Shown here: one piece after another, positions 29,918 to 38,306 of the stretch | How the letters are laid out: the number at the start of each line of letters is the position of its first letter | Position numbering within the stretch: the first letter of the stretch is position 1 | Origin: Agathobaculum ammoniilyticum | GTDB lineage: Bacteria; Bacillota; Clostridia; Oscillospirales; Butyricicoccaceae | DNA: 64,000 nt | Direction: 5' to 3' | Assembly: GCF_025567315.1 (NCBI RefSeq) | Contig: NZ_JAOQJE010000001.1 | Coordinates: 1 to 64,000 of the forward strand | Notes under the pieces: model-generated | Seen by the model: only the letters and a program-made list of their open reading frames with translations | The model's database searches: none | Told to the model about the DNA's origin: nothing | Program-made: the position numbers and the translations under genes

Positions 29918-31123
29918 ATGGCAAAGGAAAAATTTGACCGCTCCCTGCCGCACGTTAACATCGGTACCATCGGCCACGTTGACCATGGCAAGACCACGCT
30001 GACCGCGGCGATCACCAAGGTTCTGGCTCTCGAGGGCGAGGCTGAGTATCAGGCGTACGACTCCATCGACAAGGCGCCGGAGGAGAAGGAGCGCGGTATT
30101 ACGATCAATACCGCTCACGTTGAGTACCATACCAAGAACCGCCACTATGCGCACGTTGACTGCCCGGGCCACGCCGACTACGTTAAGAACATGATCACCG
30201 GCGCTGCTCAGATGGACGGCGCGATCCTGGTTGTTTCTTCTGCTGACGGCCCGATGCCGCAGACCCGTGAGCATATCCTGCTTGCTCGTCAGGTAGGCGT
30301 TCCGTATATCGTTGTATTCATGAACAAGGTTGACCAGGTTGACGACGAGGAGCTGCTCGATCTCGTTGAGATGGAGATCCGCGATCTGCTGTCCTCCTAT
30401 GAGTTCCCGGGCGACGACATTCCGGTAATCCGCGGTTCCGCGCTGGGCGTTCTGACCTCTGACTCCACTGATCCGAACGCGCCGGAGTACGCTTGCATCC
30501 GCGAGCTGATGGATGCTGTTGACTCCTATATCCCGACGCCGGACCGTGCGGCTGACAAGCCGTTCATCATGCCGGTTGAGGACGTATTCTCCATCACTGG
30601 CCGTGGTACGGTTGCTACCGGCCGTGTCGAGCGTGGCCAGCTGAAGATGGGCGAGGAAGTTGAGATCGTCGGCCTGATGGACGCGCCGCGCAAGACCGTT
30701 GTTACCGGCATCGAGATGTTCCGTAAGCTGCTGGACTACGCTGAGGCTGGCGACAACATCGGCGCGCTGCTCCGCGGCATCCAGAAGACCGAGATTGAGC
30801 GCGGCCAGGTTTTGGCGAAGCCGGGTTCCATTCATCCGCACACCAAGTTCCACGGTCAGGTTTACGTCCTGAAGAAGGAAGAGGGCGGCCGTCATACTCC
30901 GTTCTTCAACAACTACCGTCCCCAGTTCTACTTCCGCACCACTGACGTTACCGGCGTTATCGCTCTGCCGGAGGGCGTTGAGATGTGCATGCCGGGCGAC
31001 AATGTTGAGATGGACGTTGAGCTGATCACCCCGATCGCGATCGAGGAAGGTCTTCGTTTCGCTATCCGTGAGGGTGGCCGTACGGTTGGTTCGGGCGTTG
31101 TTACCAAGATCAACGCCGACTAA
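29918..31123 (+). CDS. tuf: Elongation factor Tu
   Basis: A 401-residue GTPase that delivers aminoacyl-tRNA. The motifs are GHVDHGKTTL (residues 18-27), EKERGITINTAHVEY, DCPGHADYVKNM, NKVDQVDD, and the domain II-III segments GRGTVATGRVERG and YRPQFYFRTTDVTG. GAGGAGGATATCCACA precedes the ATG. A terminator follows 13 bases after the stop. Confidence 0.98.
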   Translation: MAKEKFDRSLPHVNIGTIGHVDHGKTTLTAAITKVLALEGEAEYQAYDSIDKAPEEKERGITINTAHVEYHTKNRHYAHVDCPGHADYVKNMITGAAQMDGAILVVSSADGPMPQTREHILLARQVGVPYIVVFMNKVDQVDDEELLDLVEMEIRDLLSSYEFPGDDIPVIRGSALGVLTSDSTDPNAPEYACIRELMDAVDSYIPTPDRAADKPFIMPVEDVFSITGRGTVATGRVERGQLKMGEEVEIVGLMDAPRKTVVTGIEMFRKLLDYAEAGDNIGALLRGIQKTEIERGQVLAKPGSIHPHTKFHGQVYVLKKEEGGRHTPFFNNYRPQFYFRTTDVTGVIALPEGVEMCMPGDNVEMDVELITPIAIEEGLRFAIREGGRTVGSGVVTKINAD

Positions 31124-31135
31124 TTGGCAATCATT

Positions 31136-31168
31136 AAACTCCCATGCTTCGCATGGGAGTTTTTTCTT
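31136..31168 (+). terminator. Terminator after tuf
   Basis: AAACTCCCATGC and GCATGGGAGTTT form a perfect 12-bp stem with a TTC loop, then TTTTTTCTT. Confidence 0.92.
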
Positions 31169-31218
31169 GTCTAAAGCGTGCGGGCGTGCGACACAATAGC
31201 TGTGAGGAGGGATGCTTG

Positions 31219-31473
31219 ATGAAAAACGAGCATGAGGTTTCTGCCCAGCAGCTGGAATCCGCAAAAAAGAATATTGAATGGATGGAGCGGAGCAAACCGA
31301 GCGTTGCGGCGCGCAGCAGCGAACATGAGATCAGTAACTGTCACCGCCAGAAAGACGTTCAGACGCAGGGGGAGGCGCTGCCGCCGCATGAGCGGAACTG
31401 CGGACGGGCGCATCCGATGCGCGGCACGAACAGCGAGGATCTGACCGAGTGGTGCATTGAGCACGAGACGTAA
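31219..31473 (+). CDS. Small hydrophilic protein of unknown function
   Basis: An 84-residue, highly charged and hydrophilic protein without signal peptide or membrane segment. The N-terminal half (VSAQQLESAKKNIEWMERSK) is likely helical, and the C-terminal half has three cysteines and many histidines. AGGAGGG 6 bases before ATG 31219 is a strong Shine-Dalgarno and fixes the start, although the frame is open upstream. It sits alone after tuf. I do not recognise it, and the call that it is a real gene rests mainly on the ribosome-binding site and codon pattern. Confidence 0.6.
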   Translation: MKNEHEVSAQQLESAKKNIEWMERSKPSVAARSSEHEISNCHRQKDVQTQGEALPPHERNCGRAHPMRGTNSEDLTEWCIEHET

Positions 31474-31489
31474 AGGGCAAACGGACGGT

Positions 31490-31523
31490 GCGGGGGCTGC
31501 GGACGCGAAGCCTGCAGCCCCCG
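31490..31523 (+). other. Strong GC hairpin without U-tract
   Basis: CGGGGGCTGC and GCAGCCCCCG pair perfectly around 13 bases, 17 bases after the preceding stop. No run of T follows directly, so it may be a weak terminator or an mRNA 3' stabiliser. Confidence 0.55.
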
Positions 31524-31537
31524 TTGTGTGGCGGTAT

Positions 31538-31566
31538 TTTACTTTTTTGCCGACTTGTGATACAAT
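31538..31566 (+). promoter_or_regulatory. Promoter of membrane protein/recD2 unit
   Basis: TTTACT (31538-31543), a 17-base spacer and TACAAT (31561-31566). Confidence 0.65.
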
Positions 31567-31630
31567 TAATATAACGCCGCGTAACATGAAGCCCGCCCGC
31601 GGCATAGGCTGAAAGCAGGAGGGGAAAACC

Positions 31631-31930
31631 ATGTCTGTTTTCTGGCAATCTGTGCTGGCGGTATTTGCTGCGGTAGGGTTTTATACCGTTTTGCACACCG
31701 TGTATGAAATCGTTTTTGTACGTATGCTGCGGCTGCACGGCTCGGCGGAGCTGACGCTGTACGGGGATGGCTGCGACGCGTCGAGCGAGCAGCTGATCCG
31801 GACCGCCCTGCGGATCCGTAAGCAGTATCTGCCCAGCATGTCTATCACATTCGTCGAGATCGGCAGCGGACAGGGCCAAAATGTGGCGAAGCATATGGCG
31901 GCGCGGCAGGACATGATGTATTTGGAATGA
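31631..31930 (+). CDS. Small single-span membrane protein
   Basis: A 99-residue protein with one N-terminal membrane helix (about residues 5-29, FWQSVLAVFAAVGFYTVLHTVYEIV). A soluble part follows: ELTLYGDGCDASSEQLIRTALRIRKQYLPSMSITFVEIGSGQGQ. That part looks like a small alpha-beta domain, not a known enzyme. AGGAGGGGAAAACC precedes the ATG. It lies 24 bases before recD2, likely in the same transcript. The family is not recognised. Confidence 0.75.
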   Translation: MSVFWQSVLAVFAAVGFYTVLHTVYEIVFVRMLRLHGSAELTLYGDGCDASSEQLIRTALRIRKQYLPSMSITFVEIGSGQGQNVAKHMAARQDMMYLE

Positions 31931-31954
31931 CACGGAAGTAGAGGAACATATCGG

Positions 31955-34204
31955 GTGGACGAAAGAGAATACGTATTGATACGCGGCACGGTGGAACAGA
32001 TCGTTTTCTATAATCAGGAAAACGGTTACGCCGTGCTGCGCCTTGCGTCCGAAGAGGGGGCGGAGGTAACGGCGACCGGCACGTTCCCCAATATCGGACC
32101 CGGGGAACAGGTAATCCTGACCGGTTATTGGGTTACACATCCCTCCTATGGAGAGCAGTTCGCCACAGAAGCGTTTGAGCGGCGTCTGCCATCGTCCGTG
32201 CGCGGCATCGCCGAATACTTGGGTTCCGGACTGATTCGCGGTGTGGGGCAGCGCCTGGCGGCGCGGATTGCGGAGCGCTTTGGGGAAGATACCTTTGACG
32301 TTCTGACACATGCTCCCGACCGCCTGACTGAGATCAGGGGGATTACGGAAAAGAAAGCGCGGGAAATCGGCAGGCAGTTTATCGAGCAAAGCGAAATGCG
32401 CCTGCTGATGGATTTTTTGAGCGAGCATAACCTGCCGGTATCGCTGACGCCGCTGCTGTATAAGCGGTTGCATGACAGTGCGATCGACGCGTTGTGTGAG
32501 AACCCATATCTGCTGTGCGATCCGTATTATGATGTTGAATTCCGTATCGCAGACGGGCTGGCAATGGAGCTGGGGCTGTCGTTGCTGTCGGACGAACGGG
32601 CAGACGCGGGCGTGCTGTATACCCTGACGTTTAACCTGGATAACGGGCATACGTTCATACCGATGGAAAAGCTGACCCATACGGTCTGCGTGCTGCTGTC
32701 GGATGAGGATGTGGAGTTTGATGAGGCGCGGGCGCTGGAGAGCATCCTGCGGCTGAGCGAGCGCGGGAAACTGGTGCGGGAACAGATTGCGGGCAGGGAC
32801 GCGGTCTATCTGCGCAGCATCCATGATGCTGAAGCCTATCTCGCAGAGATGCTGGGCGGTATGGCGGAGCGCTGCTTTTTGTATGACTTTGACGTGGACG
32901 AGCTGCTCGGCGCGCTGATGGAGGGCAGTGAATTTCCCTATTCGGAAAAGCAGAAGCAGGCCATTTCCGTGGCGGCGCGCAGCGGGCTTGTGATCCTGAC
33001 CGGCGGGCCGGGTACGGGCAAAACGACCACCGTGCGCGGCATCCTGCAGGTTTTTGAGGCATTGGGACTGCACACGCTGCTCGCGGCCCCAACCGGACGG
33101 GCGGCCAAACGCTTATCCGATCTGACCGGTATAGAGGCCAGAACCATCCACCGGCTGCTGGAAGCCGGCTTTGCCGCCGGAGGGCGCACCGCCTTTGCGC
33201 ATAACCTGACGAATCCGTTGGAATGCGACGCGGTGATTCTGGACGAGGTATCCATGGTGGATATCACGCTGATGCAGGCGTTGGTCGAGGCGCTGCCGCA
33301 TGGGGCGCGGCTGGTGCTGGTGGGTGACGCGGACCAGCTCCCGCCGGTGGGACCGGGGAATTTCCTGCGGGATATGATCGGCTCACACCGTGTTCCGACA
33401 ATTGGGCTGACCGAGATTTTCCGGCAGGCGCAGAAATCCGATATCGTGATGAATGCGCATGCGGTCAATGCGGGCCGAATGCCGGTTCCATCCGGCGCGG
33501 ACGGAGACTTCTTCTTTCTCAAGCGCTCCGAGCCGTCCGCGGTGATCGAAACGGTCGCGCAGCTTTGCGCGTCGCGCTTGCCGAAGCATTACGGCTTTAC
33601 CCCTGCGCAGATTCAGGTGTTGTCGCCCGCCAAGCGGCAGGGGAGCGGCACGGTGGCGCTCAACCGGCGCTTACAGGAAGCTCTCAATCCACCTGCGGAA
33701 AGCAAGTTGGAAAAGCGCTTCGGGGACTGGATATTCCGCGAGGGGGATCGGGTGATGCAGGTGCGCAACAATTACGACATCGTATGGGAGCGTCGGGAGG
33801 ACGAGGAGCAGGGGACCGGCATATTCAACGGCGATGTTGGGGAAATACTACAGATATTCCCGCAGCAGGAATGCATGGTCATCCGGTTTGACGACCGCAT
33901 CGCAACCTACACCTATGATATGCTGGGCGAGCTGGAACTGGCGTATGCGGTCACGGTACACAAGTCGCAGGGCAGCGAGTTTGACGCGGTCGTACTGGCG
34001 CTGTCCGACGGGTTGCCGCGCCGCCTGCTGACGCGCAACATCCTTTATACCGCGATCACGCGCGCCAAGCAGCTTCTGGTGATCGTCGGCAGCGCGGATA
34101 CAGTCGCTTATATGGTGGAAAACAACCAGAAAGGCAGGAGGTACAGCGCGCTCAAGGCGCGCCTGCGCGCGGAACCGACGCCGAATGCATCGGTTCTCGG
34201 ATAA
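31955..34204 (+). CDS. recD2: ATP-dependent RecD2-like DNA helicase
   Basis: A 749-residue SF1B 5'-3' helicase, the RecB/C-independent RecD2 type. An N-terminal OB-like and helix-hairpin-helix region (GIAEYLGSGLIRGVGQRLAARIAERFG, ITEKKAREIG) precedes the motor. Walker A is G350-G-P-G-T-G-K-T357, the Walker B/DEVSM motif is CDAVILDEVSMVD, and helicase motif VI is YAVTVHKSQGSEFDAVV. The start is GTG 31955 with GAGG upstream. The length is normal for Firmicutes RecD2, which takes part in replication-fork and recombination processes. Confidence 0.95.
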   Translation: MDEREYVLIRGTVEQIVFYNQENGYAVLRLASEEGAEVTATGTFPNIGPGEQVILTGYWVTHPSYGEQFATEAFERRLPSSVRGIAEYLGSGLIRGVGQRLAARIAERFGEDTFDVLTHAPDRLTEIRGITEKKAREIGRQFIEQSEMRLLMDFLSEHNLPVSLTPLLYKRLHDSAIDALCENPYLLCDPYYDVEFRIADGLAMELGLSLLSDERADAGVLYTLTFNLDNGHTFIPMEKLTHTVCVLLSDEDVEFDEARALESILRLSERGKLVREQIAGRDAVYLRSIHDAEAYLAEMLGGMAERCFLYDFDVDELLGALMEGSEFPYSEKQKQAISVAARSGLVILTGGPGTGKTTTVRGILQVFEALGLHTLLAAPTGRAAKRLSDLTGIEARTIHRLLEAGFAAGGRTAFAHNLTNPLECDAVILDEVSMVDITLMQALVEALPHGARLVLVGDADQLPPVGPGNFLRDMIGSHRVPTIGLTEIFRQAQKSDIVMNAHAVNAGRMPVPSGADGDFFFLKRSEPSAVIETVAQLCASRLPKHYGFTPAQIQVLSPAKRQGSGTVALNRRLQEALNPPAESKLEKRFGDWIFREGDRVMQVRNNYDIVWERREDEEQGTGIFNGDVGEILQIFPQQECMVIRFDDRIATYTYDMLGELELAYAVTVHKSQGSEFDAVVLALSDGLPRRLLTRNILYTAITRAKQLLVIVGSADTVAYMVENNQKGRRYSALKARLRAEPTPNASVLG

Positions 34205-34250
34205 AACGCAGGGAAATGTTGTCGATTTGACAATATTTTCGCAAATAGCC

Positions 34251-34280
34251 TTGAAAACCGACCGGTGTATGGGGTATAAT
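34251..34280 (+). promoter_or_regulatory. mreB promoter
   Basis: TTGAAA (34251-34256), an 18-base spacer and TATAAT (34275-34280). An inverted repeat TTGTC-GATTT-GACAA lies about 18 bases upstream of the -35. Confidence 0.8.
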
Positions 34281-34321
34281 AAAAATACTGCAAATCGGCG
34301 GTAACAGAGCAAAAAGGATGA

Positions 34322-35395
34322 ATGAAGATTATGGCTTCTTTTCTGGAAACATTAGCGAAAAAGTTTTCGCTTTTTTCGAGTGATATCGGCATTGACCTCG
34401 GCACGGCGACGGTTCTGGTCTACGTTAAGGGGAAGGGCGTGGTGCTGAACGAACCATCGGTTGTCGCGGTGGATAAGGTGTCGGGCAAGATCCTGTCCGT
34501 CGGCGCGGAGGCGCAGAAGATGCTGGGCCGCACACCGGGCAACATTATTGCCATCCGTCCGCTGCGCGAGGGCGTGATTTCAGACTATGAAATGACCGAG
34601 CGCATGATCAAGGAATTTATCCGCAAGGTGCAGGGCTTCCGCCTGTTTAAGCCCAACGTGGTGATTTGCGTGCCTTCGATCATCACGGAGGTCGAGGAAC
34701 GCGCGGTGATCGATGCCGGCACCCAGGCGGGCGCAAAGCGTGTTTTCCTGATCGAGGAGCCGGTCGCGGCGGCGATTGGCGCGGGCATCGATATTGCAAA
34801 GCCCAACGGCAACATGGTGGTCGATATCGGCGGCGGTACGACCGATGTTGCGGTTATTTCGCTCGGCGGCATCGTGGAATCCACTTCGATCAAGATTGCG
34901 GGCGATAAGTTCGACGAAGCGATCGTCAAATATGTCCGCCGAAAGCACAACGCCCTGATCGGCGAGCGCACTGCGGAGCAGATCAAAAAGACCATCGGCT
35001 GTGTTTATCCGCGTACGGAAGAGGTATCGATGGAGGTCAAGGGGCGCTGCCTGATGACCGGCCTGCCGCGCACGTTCTCGGTCAACTCGACCGAGGTGCT
35101 GGACGCATTGGAGGAAGTCAGCGCGTCGATCGTCGAGGCGATCCACTGGGTCATCGAGCGGACGCCGCCTGAGCTGACCGGCGATATTTCGACCAACGGC
35201 ATCGTGATGACCGGCGGCGGTTCGCTGATCTGGGGCTTCGACAAACTGGTCGCGTCCAAGACCGGCATCCCGACCCACATCGCGGATGAAGCGATTTCCT
35301 GTGTCGCTTACGGCACGGGCAACTGCTTGGAGAACCTGTCCGGCATGCAGGATGGAACGATGAACCTTTCGCGGCAGCGTCAGATGATGCAATAA
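34322..35395 (+). CDS. mreB: Actin-like rod-shape protein MreB/Mbl
   Basis: A 357-residue bacterial actin. The phosphate-1 loop is DIGIDLGTATVLVYVKGKGVVLNEPSVVA at the N-terminus, the phosphate-2 loop is VVDIGGGTTDVAVISLGGIV, and the adenosine motif is GIVMTGGGSLIWGFD. A hydrophobic/basic N-terminus (MKIMASFLETLAKKF) could be the membrane-binding helix. It stands alone without mreC/mreD, which suggests an Mbl- or MreBH-like paralogue; which one cannot be told. ATG 34322 is preceded by AAAAAGGATGA. Confidence 0.95.
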   Translation: MKIMASFLETLAKKFSLFSSDIGIDLGTATVLVYVKGKGVVLNEPSVVAVDKVSGKILSVGAEAQKMLGRTPGNIIAIRPLREGVISDYEMTERMIKEFIRKVQGFRLFKPNVVICVPSIITEVEERAVIDAGTQAGAKRVFLIEEPVAAAIGAGIDIAKPNGNMVVDIGGGTTDVAVISLGGIVESTSIKIAGDKFDEAIVKYVRRKHNALIGERTAEQIKKTIGCVYPRTEEVSMEVKGRCLMTGLPRTFSVNSTEVLDALEEVSASIVEAIHWVIERTPPELTGDISTNGIVMTGGGSLIWGFDKLVASKTGIPTHIADEAISCVAYGTGNCLENLSGMQDGTMNLSRQRQMMQ

Positions 35396-35471
35396 ACGGG
35401 CGCAAAGCCTGTGTCCATATGCTACGCAGCAGTATAGCGTTGCCGAGGCTTGCATCCAGTAAAGGCAAGGC

Positions 35472-35502
35472 AAAAAACACCCGCCATTGGACGGGTGTTT
35501 TT
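35472..35502 (+). terminator. Terminator after mreB
   Basis: AAAAACACCCG and CGGGTGTTTTT pair perfectly around CCATTGGA and run into TTTTT. Confidence 0.88.
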
Positions 35503-35527
35503 GATGGAGCGGTGCGGAGGCAGGTAG

Positions 35528-36025
35528 ATGACAGAACAGCAAAAATATATGAAAGCAGCGCTCCGTCTCGCCCAAAAGGCGGCGGAGGAGGGCGAGGTGC
35601 CGGTGGGCGCGGTGGTTGTTTGCGAAGGGAAAATCGTCGGCCGCGGCCGGAACCGCAGGGAGACCAAAAAAAACGCGCTCCATCATGCGGAGATCGAGGC
35701 CATCGAAAAGGCGTGCAGAAAGCTGGGCGGCTGGCGGCTGCATAAATGCGACCTGTATGTTACGTTGGAGCCGTGTCCGATGTGCGCGGGCGCTATCATC
35801 AACGCGCGGATCAAAACGGTATATTACGGGGCGCCCGATCCGAAAGCCGGCTCATGCGGCACGCTGGTCGACCTGTTCGCGCTGCCGTATAACCACAGGC
35901 CGACGGTCGTTTCCGGCGTGATGGAGGAGGCGTGCGCAGCGATCCTCAGAGACTTTTTCCGCGCGCTGCGGGAAAAGCGCAGGCGGCTGCGATTTCAGGA
36001 GAAATCAGACGTCGCGGACGTTTGA
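35528..36025 (+). CDS. tadA: tRNA adenosine(34) deaminase
   Basis: A 165-residue cytidine-deaminase-fold enzyme that converts A34 to inosine in tRNA-Arg(ACG). The zinc site is H53-A-E55 with P82-C83-P-M-C86. E55 is the proton shuttle. GTGCGGAGGCAGGTAG precedes the ATG. The NSS transporter gene starts 38 bases later. Confidence 0.95.
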   Translation: MTEQQKYMKAALRLAQKAAEEGEVPVGAVVVCEGKIVGRGRNRRETKKNALHHAEIEAIEKACRKLGGWRLHKCDLYVTLEPCPMCAGAIINARIKTVYYGAPDPKAGSCGTLVDLFALPYNHRPTVVSGVMEEACAAILRDFFRALREKRRRLRFQEKSDVADV

Positions 36026-36063
36026 AAATATAAAGATGTAAGTTTTATAAGGGGTATGTAGCA

Positions 36064-37443
36064 ATGCAAAGAGAAAGATTGGGCTCACGCTTGGGCTTCA
36101 TCCTGCTCTCGGCAGGGTGCGCCATCGGCGTGGGAAATGTATGGAAGTTTCCATGGATGGTAGGCCAGTACGGCGGCGGCGCGTTTGTCGTGTTTTATGT
36201 ACTCTTCCTAATCATCCTGGGGCTGCCGATTATGACGATGGAATTTGCGGTGGGCCGCGCCAGTCAGAAAAGTCCGGTGCGCGCTTATCAGGCGCTGGAA
36301 AAGCCGGGGCAGAAATGGCATATCCACGGTTATCTGGCCATGATTGGCAACTACCTGCTGATGATGTTTTACACGACCGTGTGCGGATGGATGCTGCATT
36401 ATTTCTATCTGACCGCTTCCGGACGGTTTGAAGGGGCGACGACCGAACAGGTGCAGGCAGTATTTCCCGAAATGCTTGGCCAGCCGCTTGTGATGGGGGG
36501 CTGGATGGTCGTTGTCGTCGTTGTGGGTTTCGCAATCAATTCGTTTGGACTGCAGAGCGGCTTGGAGCGTGTGACCAAGGTGATGATGCTCGCGCTGCTG
36601 GCGATCATGGTGATTCTGGCGGTGAACAGTATCCTGACGGAAGGCGCAGGCGAGGGACTGAAGTTCTACCTGATTCCGGACCTGAACCGGATGCAGGAAG
36701 CTGGCATTGTCAATGTCATTGTCGGCGCGATGAACCAGTCGTTCTTTACGCTGTCTCTGGGCATTGGCGCGATGGCGATTTTTGGAAGCTACGTTGGTAA
36801 GAGCCGCGCCCTGCTGGGTGAAGCGGTCAATGTGGCAATCCTGGATACATTTGTTGCGTTCACCGCGGGTCTGATTATTTTCCCAGCCTGCTTTGCGTTT
36901 GGCGTTTCGCCGGACAGCGGCCCGAACCTGATTTTCGTCACCCTGCCGAATATTTTCAATCATATGGCGATGGGCCGGCTGTGGGGCAGTCTGTTCTTTG
37001 TGTTCATGGCGTTTGCGGCGTTTTCCACGGTCTTGGCTGTTTTTGAAAACATCATCTCCTGCGGCATGGACCTGACCGGCGCTGGCCGGAAAAAGGTTGC
37101 AGGGGTGAACATCATCCTGATAATCCTGCTCTCGCTTCCCTGTGTGTTGGGCTATAACATCTGGTCGGGCTTCCAGCCGTTTGGCGAGGGGACCGCTGTG
37201 CTGGATCTGGAGGATTTCCTGGTTTCCAACATTTGGCTGCCATTGGGGTCGATCATATATCTGCTGTTCTGTACCAGCCGTTATGGCTGGGGCTGGAAAA
37301 ACTTTAAGGAGGAGGCCAACGAGGGCGGCGGCTTTAAGGTGCGCGATGGGATACGTGTCTATGTCAGCTATATCCTGCCGCTGATTGTGCTGGTGATTTT
37401 CGTGCTGGGAATAAAGGACAAGATTTTGCTCCTGTTCTCTTGA
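36064..37443 (+). CDS. Sodium-dependent NSS-family transporter
   Basis: A 459-residue, about 11-12-span transporter of the neurotransmitter:sodium symporter family. Helix 1 has the unwound GCAIGVGNVWKFPWMVGQYGGGAFVVFY motif, which binds Na+ and substrate, and GMNQSFFTLSLGIGAMAIFGSY is the helix 6 substrate site. LeuT-like prokaryotic members carry amino acids, but the substrate here is unknown. The N-terminal R-x-x-x-G-S-R sequence of the family is visible as RERLGSRLGF. Confidence 0.92.
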   Translation: MQRERLGSRLGFILLSAGCAIGVGNVWKFPWMVGQYGGGAFVVFYVLFLIILGLPIMTMEFAVGRASQKSPVRAYQALEKPGQKWHIHGYLAMIGNYLLMMFYTTVCGWMLHYFYLTASGRFEGATTEQVQAVFPEMLGQPLVMGGWMVVVVVVGFAINSFGLQSGLERVTKVMMLALLAIMVILAVNSILTEGAGEGLKFYLIPDLNRMQEAGIVNVIVGAMNQSFFTLSLGIGAMAIFGSYVGKSRALLGEAVNVAILDTFVAFTAGLIIFPACFAFGVSPDSGPNLIFVTLPNIFNHMAMGRLWGSLFFVFMAFAAFSTVLAVFENIISCGMDLTGAGRKKVAGVNIILIILLSLPCVLGYNIWSGFQPFGEGTAVLDLEDFLVSNIWLPLGSIIYLLFCTSRYGWGWKNFKEEANEGGGFKVRDGIRVYVSYILPLIVLVIFVLGIKDKILLLFS

Positions 37444-37468
37444 AAACGGTGGTGCAGTATGATATAAT
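37440..37468 (+). promoter_or_regulatory. tRNA-Leu promoter
   Basis: TTGAAA (37440-37445), a 17-base spacer and TATAAT (37463-37468), 21 bases before the tRNA; the -35 overlaps the NSS stop codon. Confidence 0.8.
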
Positions 37469-37488
37469 AATTTTGCTGCACCAAATAT

Positions 37489-37575
37489 GCCGGTGTGATG
37501 GAATTGGTAGACGTAGTGGACTCAAAATCCACCGCTGGCGACAGCGTACCGGTTCGAGTCCGGTCACCGGCACCA
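37489..37575 (+). tRNA. tRNA-Leu (anticodon CAA)
   Basis: An 87-base class II tRNA with an encoded CCA tail. The acceptor stem GCCGGTG/CACCGGC, a T arm ACCGG-TTCGAGT-CCGGT and a long variable arm CGCTGGCGACAGCG fit leucine tRNA. The anticodon stem GTGGA/TCCAC encloses CTCAAAA, giving anticodon CAA, which reads UUG. Confidence 0.97.
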
Positions 37576-37601
37576 TACTGTATTTTTTACAGGTTCATAT
37601 T

Positions 37602-37635
37602 AAAAAACACTGCACGAAACGTGCGGTGTTTTTTA
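37602..37635 (+). terminator. Terminator after tRNA-Leu
   Basis: AAAAAACACTGCACG and CGTGCGGTGTTTTTT pair (one T-G pair) around AAA. It ends the tRNA transcript. Confidence 0.9.
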
Positions 37636-37714
37636 AGTATACAGGAAAACGCCGCGGCATCGGGAATAATTCGGACGAAGCGGTGCGGCGGGATGGAAAG
37701 GACGGGCGACGACA

Positions 37715-38212
37715 ATGCACAATGAGCTGACCGCGCAGGATATTGCAATGATGCAGAAGGAGCTGGAGCACCGGAAGCTGGAACTGATGCCGGAGCTGAT
37801 TGAGGAGGTCAAAAGGACGAGGGCGTTCGGGGACCTGAGCGAAAACTTTGAATATAAAGCGGCCAAGCAGGCGCAAAACCGCAACCGCAGCCGGATCCGC
37901 TATTTGGAGCGGATGATCAAATCCGCTCATATCATAGAAGACCGCGCGGGTGCGGATGAGATCGGGCTGTTCGATAAGGTGGAGCTGTACTTTGAGGAGG
38001 ACGATGAAATCGAAACGATACAGGTCGTGACCACGGTTCGGTGCGACCCGCTGCAGGGGCGCGTCAGTCGGGAAGCACCCTTGGGCAAAGCGGTGCTCGG
38101 CAGAAAGGCGGGGGACCGCGTGAAAGTGGAAACCGATGACGGGGCGGCCTATACGGTCGTCATACGGTCCATCACGAAAGAGATGGACGATGGGAACGGC
38201 ACGATCCTCTGA
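37715..38212 (+). CDS. greA: Transcription elongation factor GreA
   Basis: A 165-residue GreA/GreB-type cleavage factor. The coiled-coil tip with the catalytic acidic residues reads RTRAFGDLSENFEYKAAKQAQNRNRSRIRYLERMI (about residues 34-68). The C-terminal FKBP-like domain ends with GRKAGDRVKVETDDGAAYTVVIRSI. It rescues backtracked RNA polymerase. ATG 37715 is preceded by AAAGGACGGGCGACGACA. It is slightly longer than usual because of a short N-terminal helix and a C-terminal tail. Confidence 0.92.
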   Translation: MHNELTAQDIAMMQKELEHRKLELMPELIEEVKRTRAFGDLSENFEYKAAKQAQNRNRSRIRYLERMIKSAHIIEDRAGADEIGLFDKVELYFEEDDEIETIQVVTTVRCDPLQGRVSREAPLGKAVLGRKAGDRVKVETDDGAAYTVVIRSITKEMDDGNGTIL

Positions 38213-38261
38213 ATGTGCTGCGCGGCATGGAATATCGGGCATCCGGTTATCCGCAGATGTT

Positions 38262-38290
38262 TTGCATATTTCATGGATTTGTGGTATGAT
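38262..38290 (+). promoter_or_regulatory. Promoter of DMT-exporter gene
   Basis: TTGCAT (38262-38267), a 17-base spacer and TATGAT (38285-38290), 16 bases before the start codon. Confidence 0.75.
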
Positions 38291-38306
38291 AACAGGGAGA
38301 GAATGA

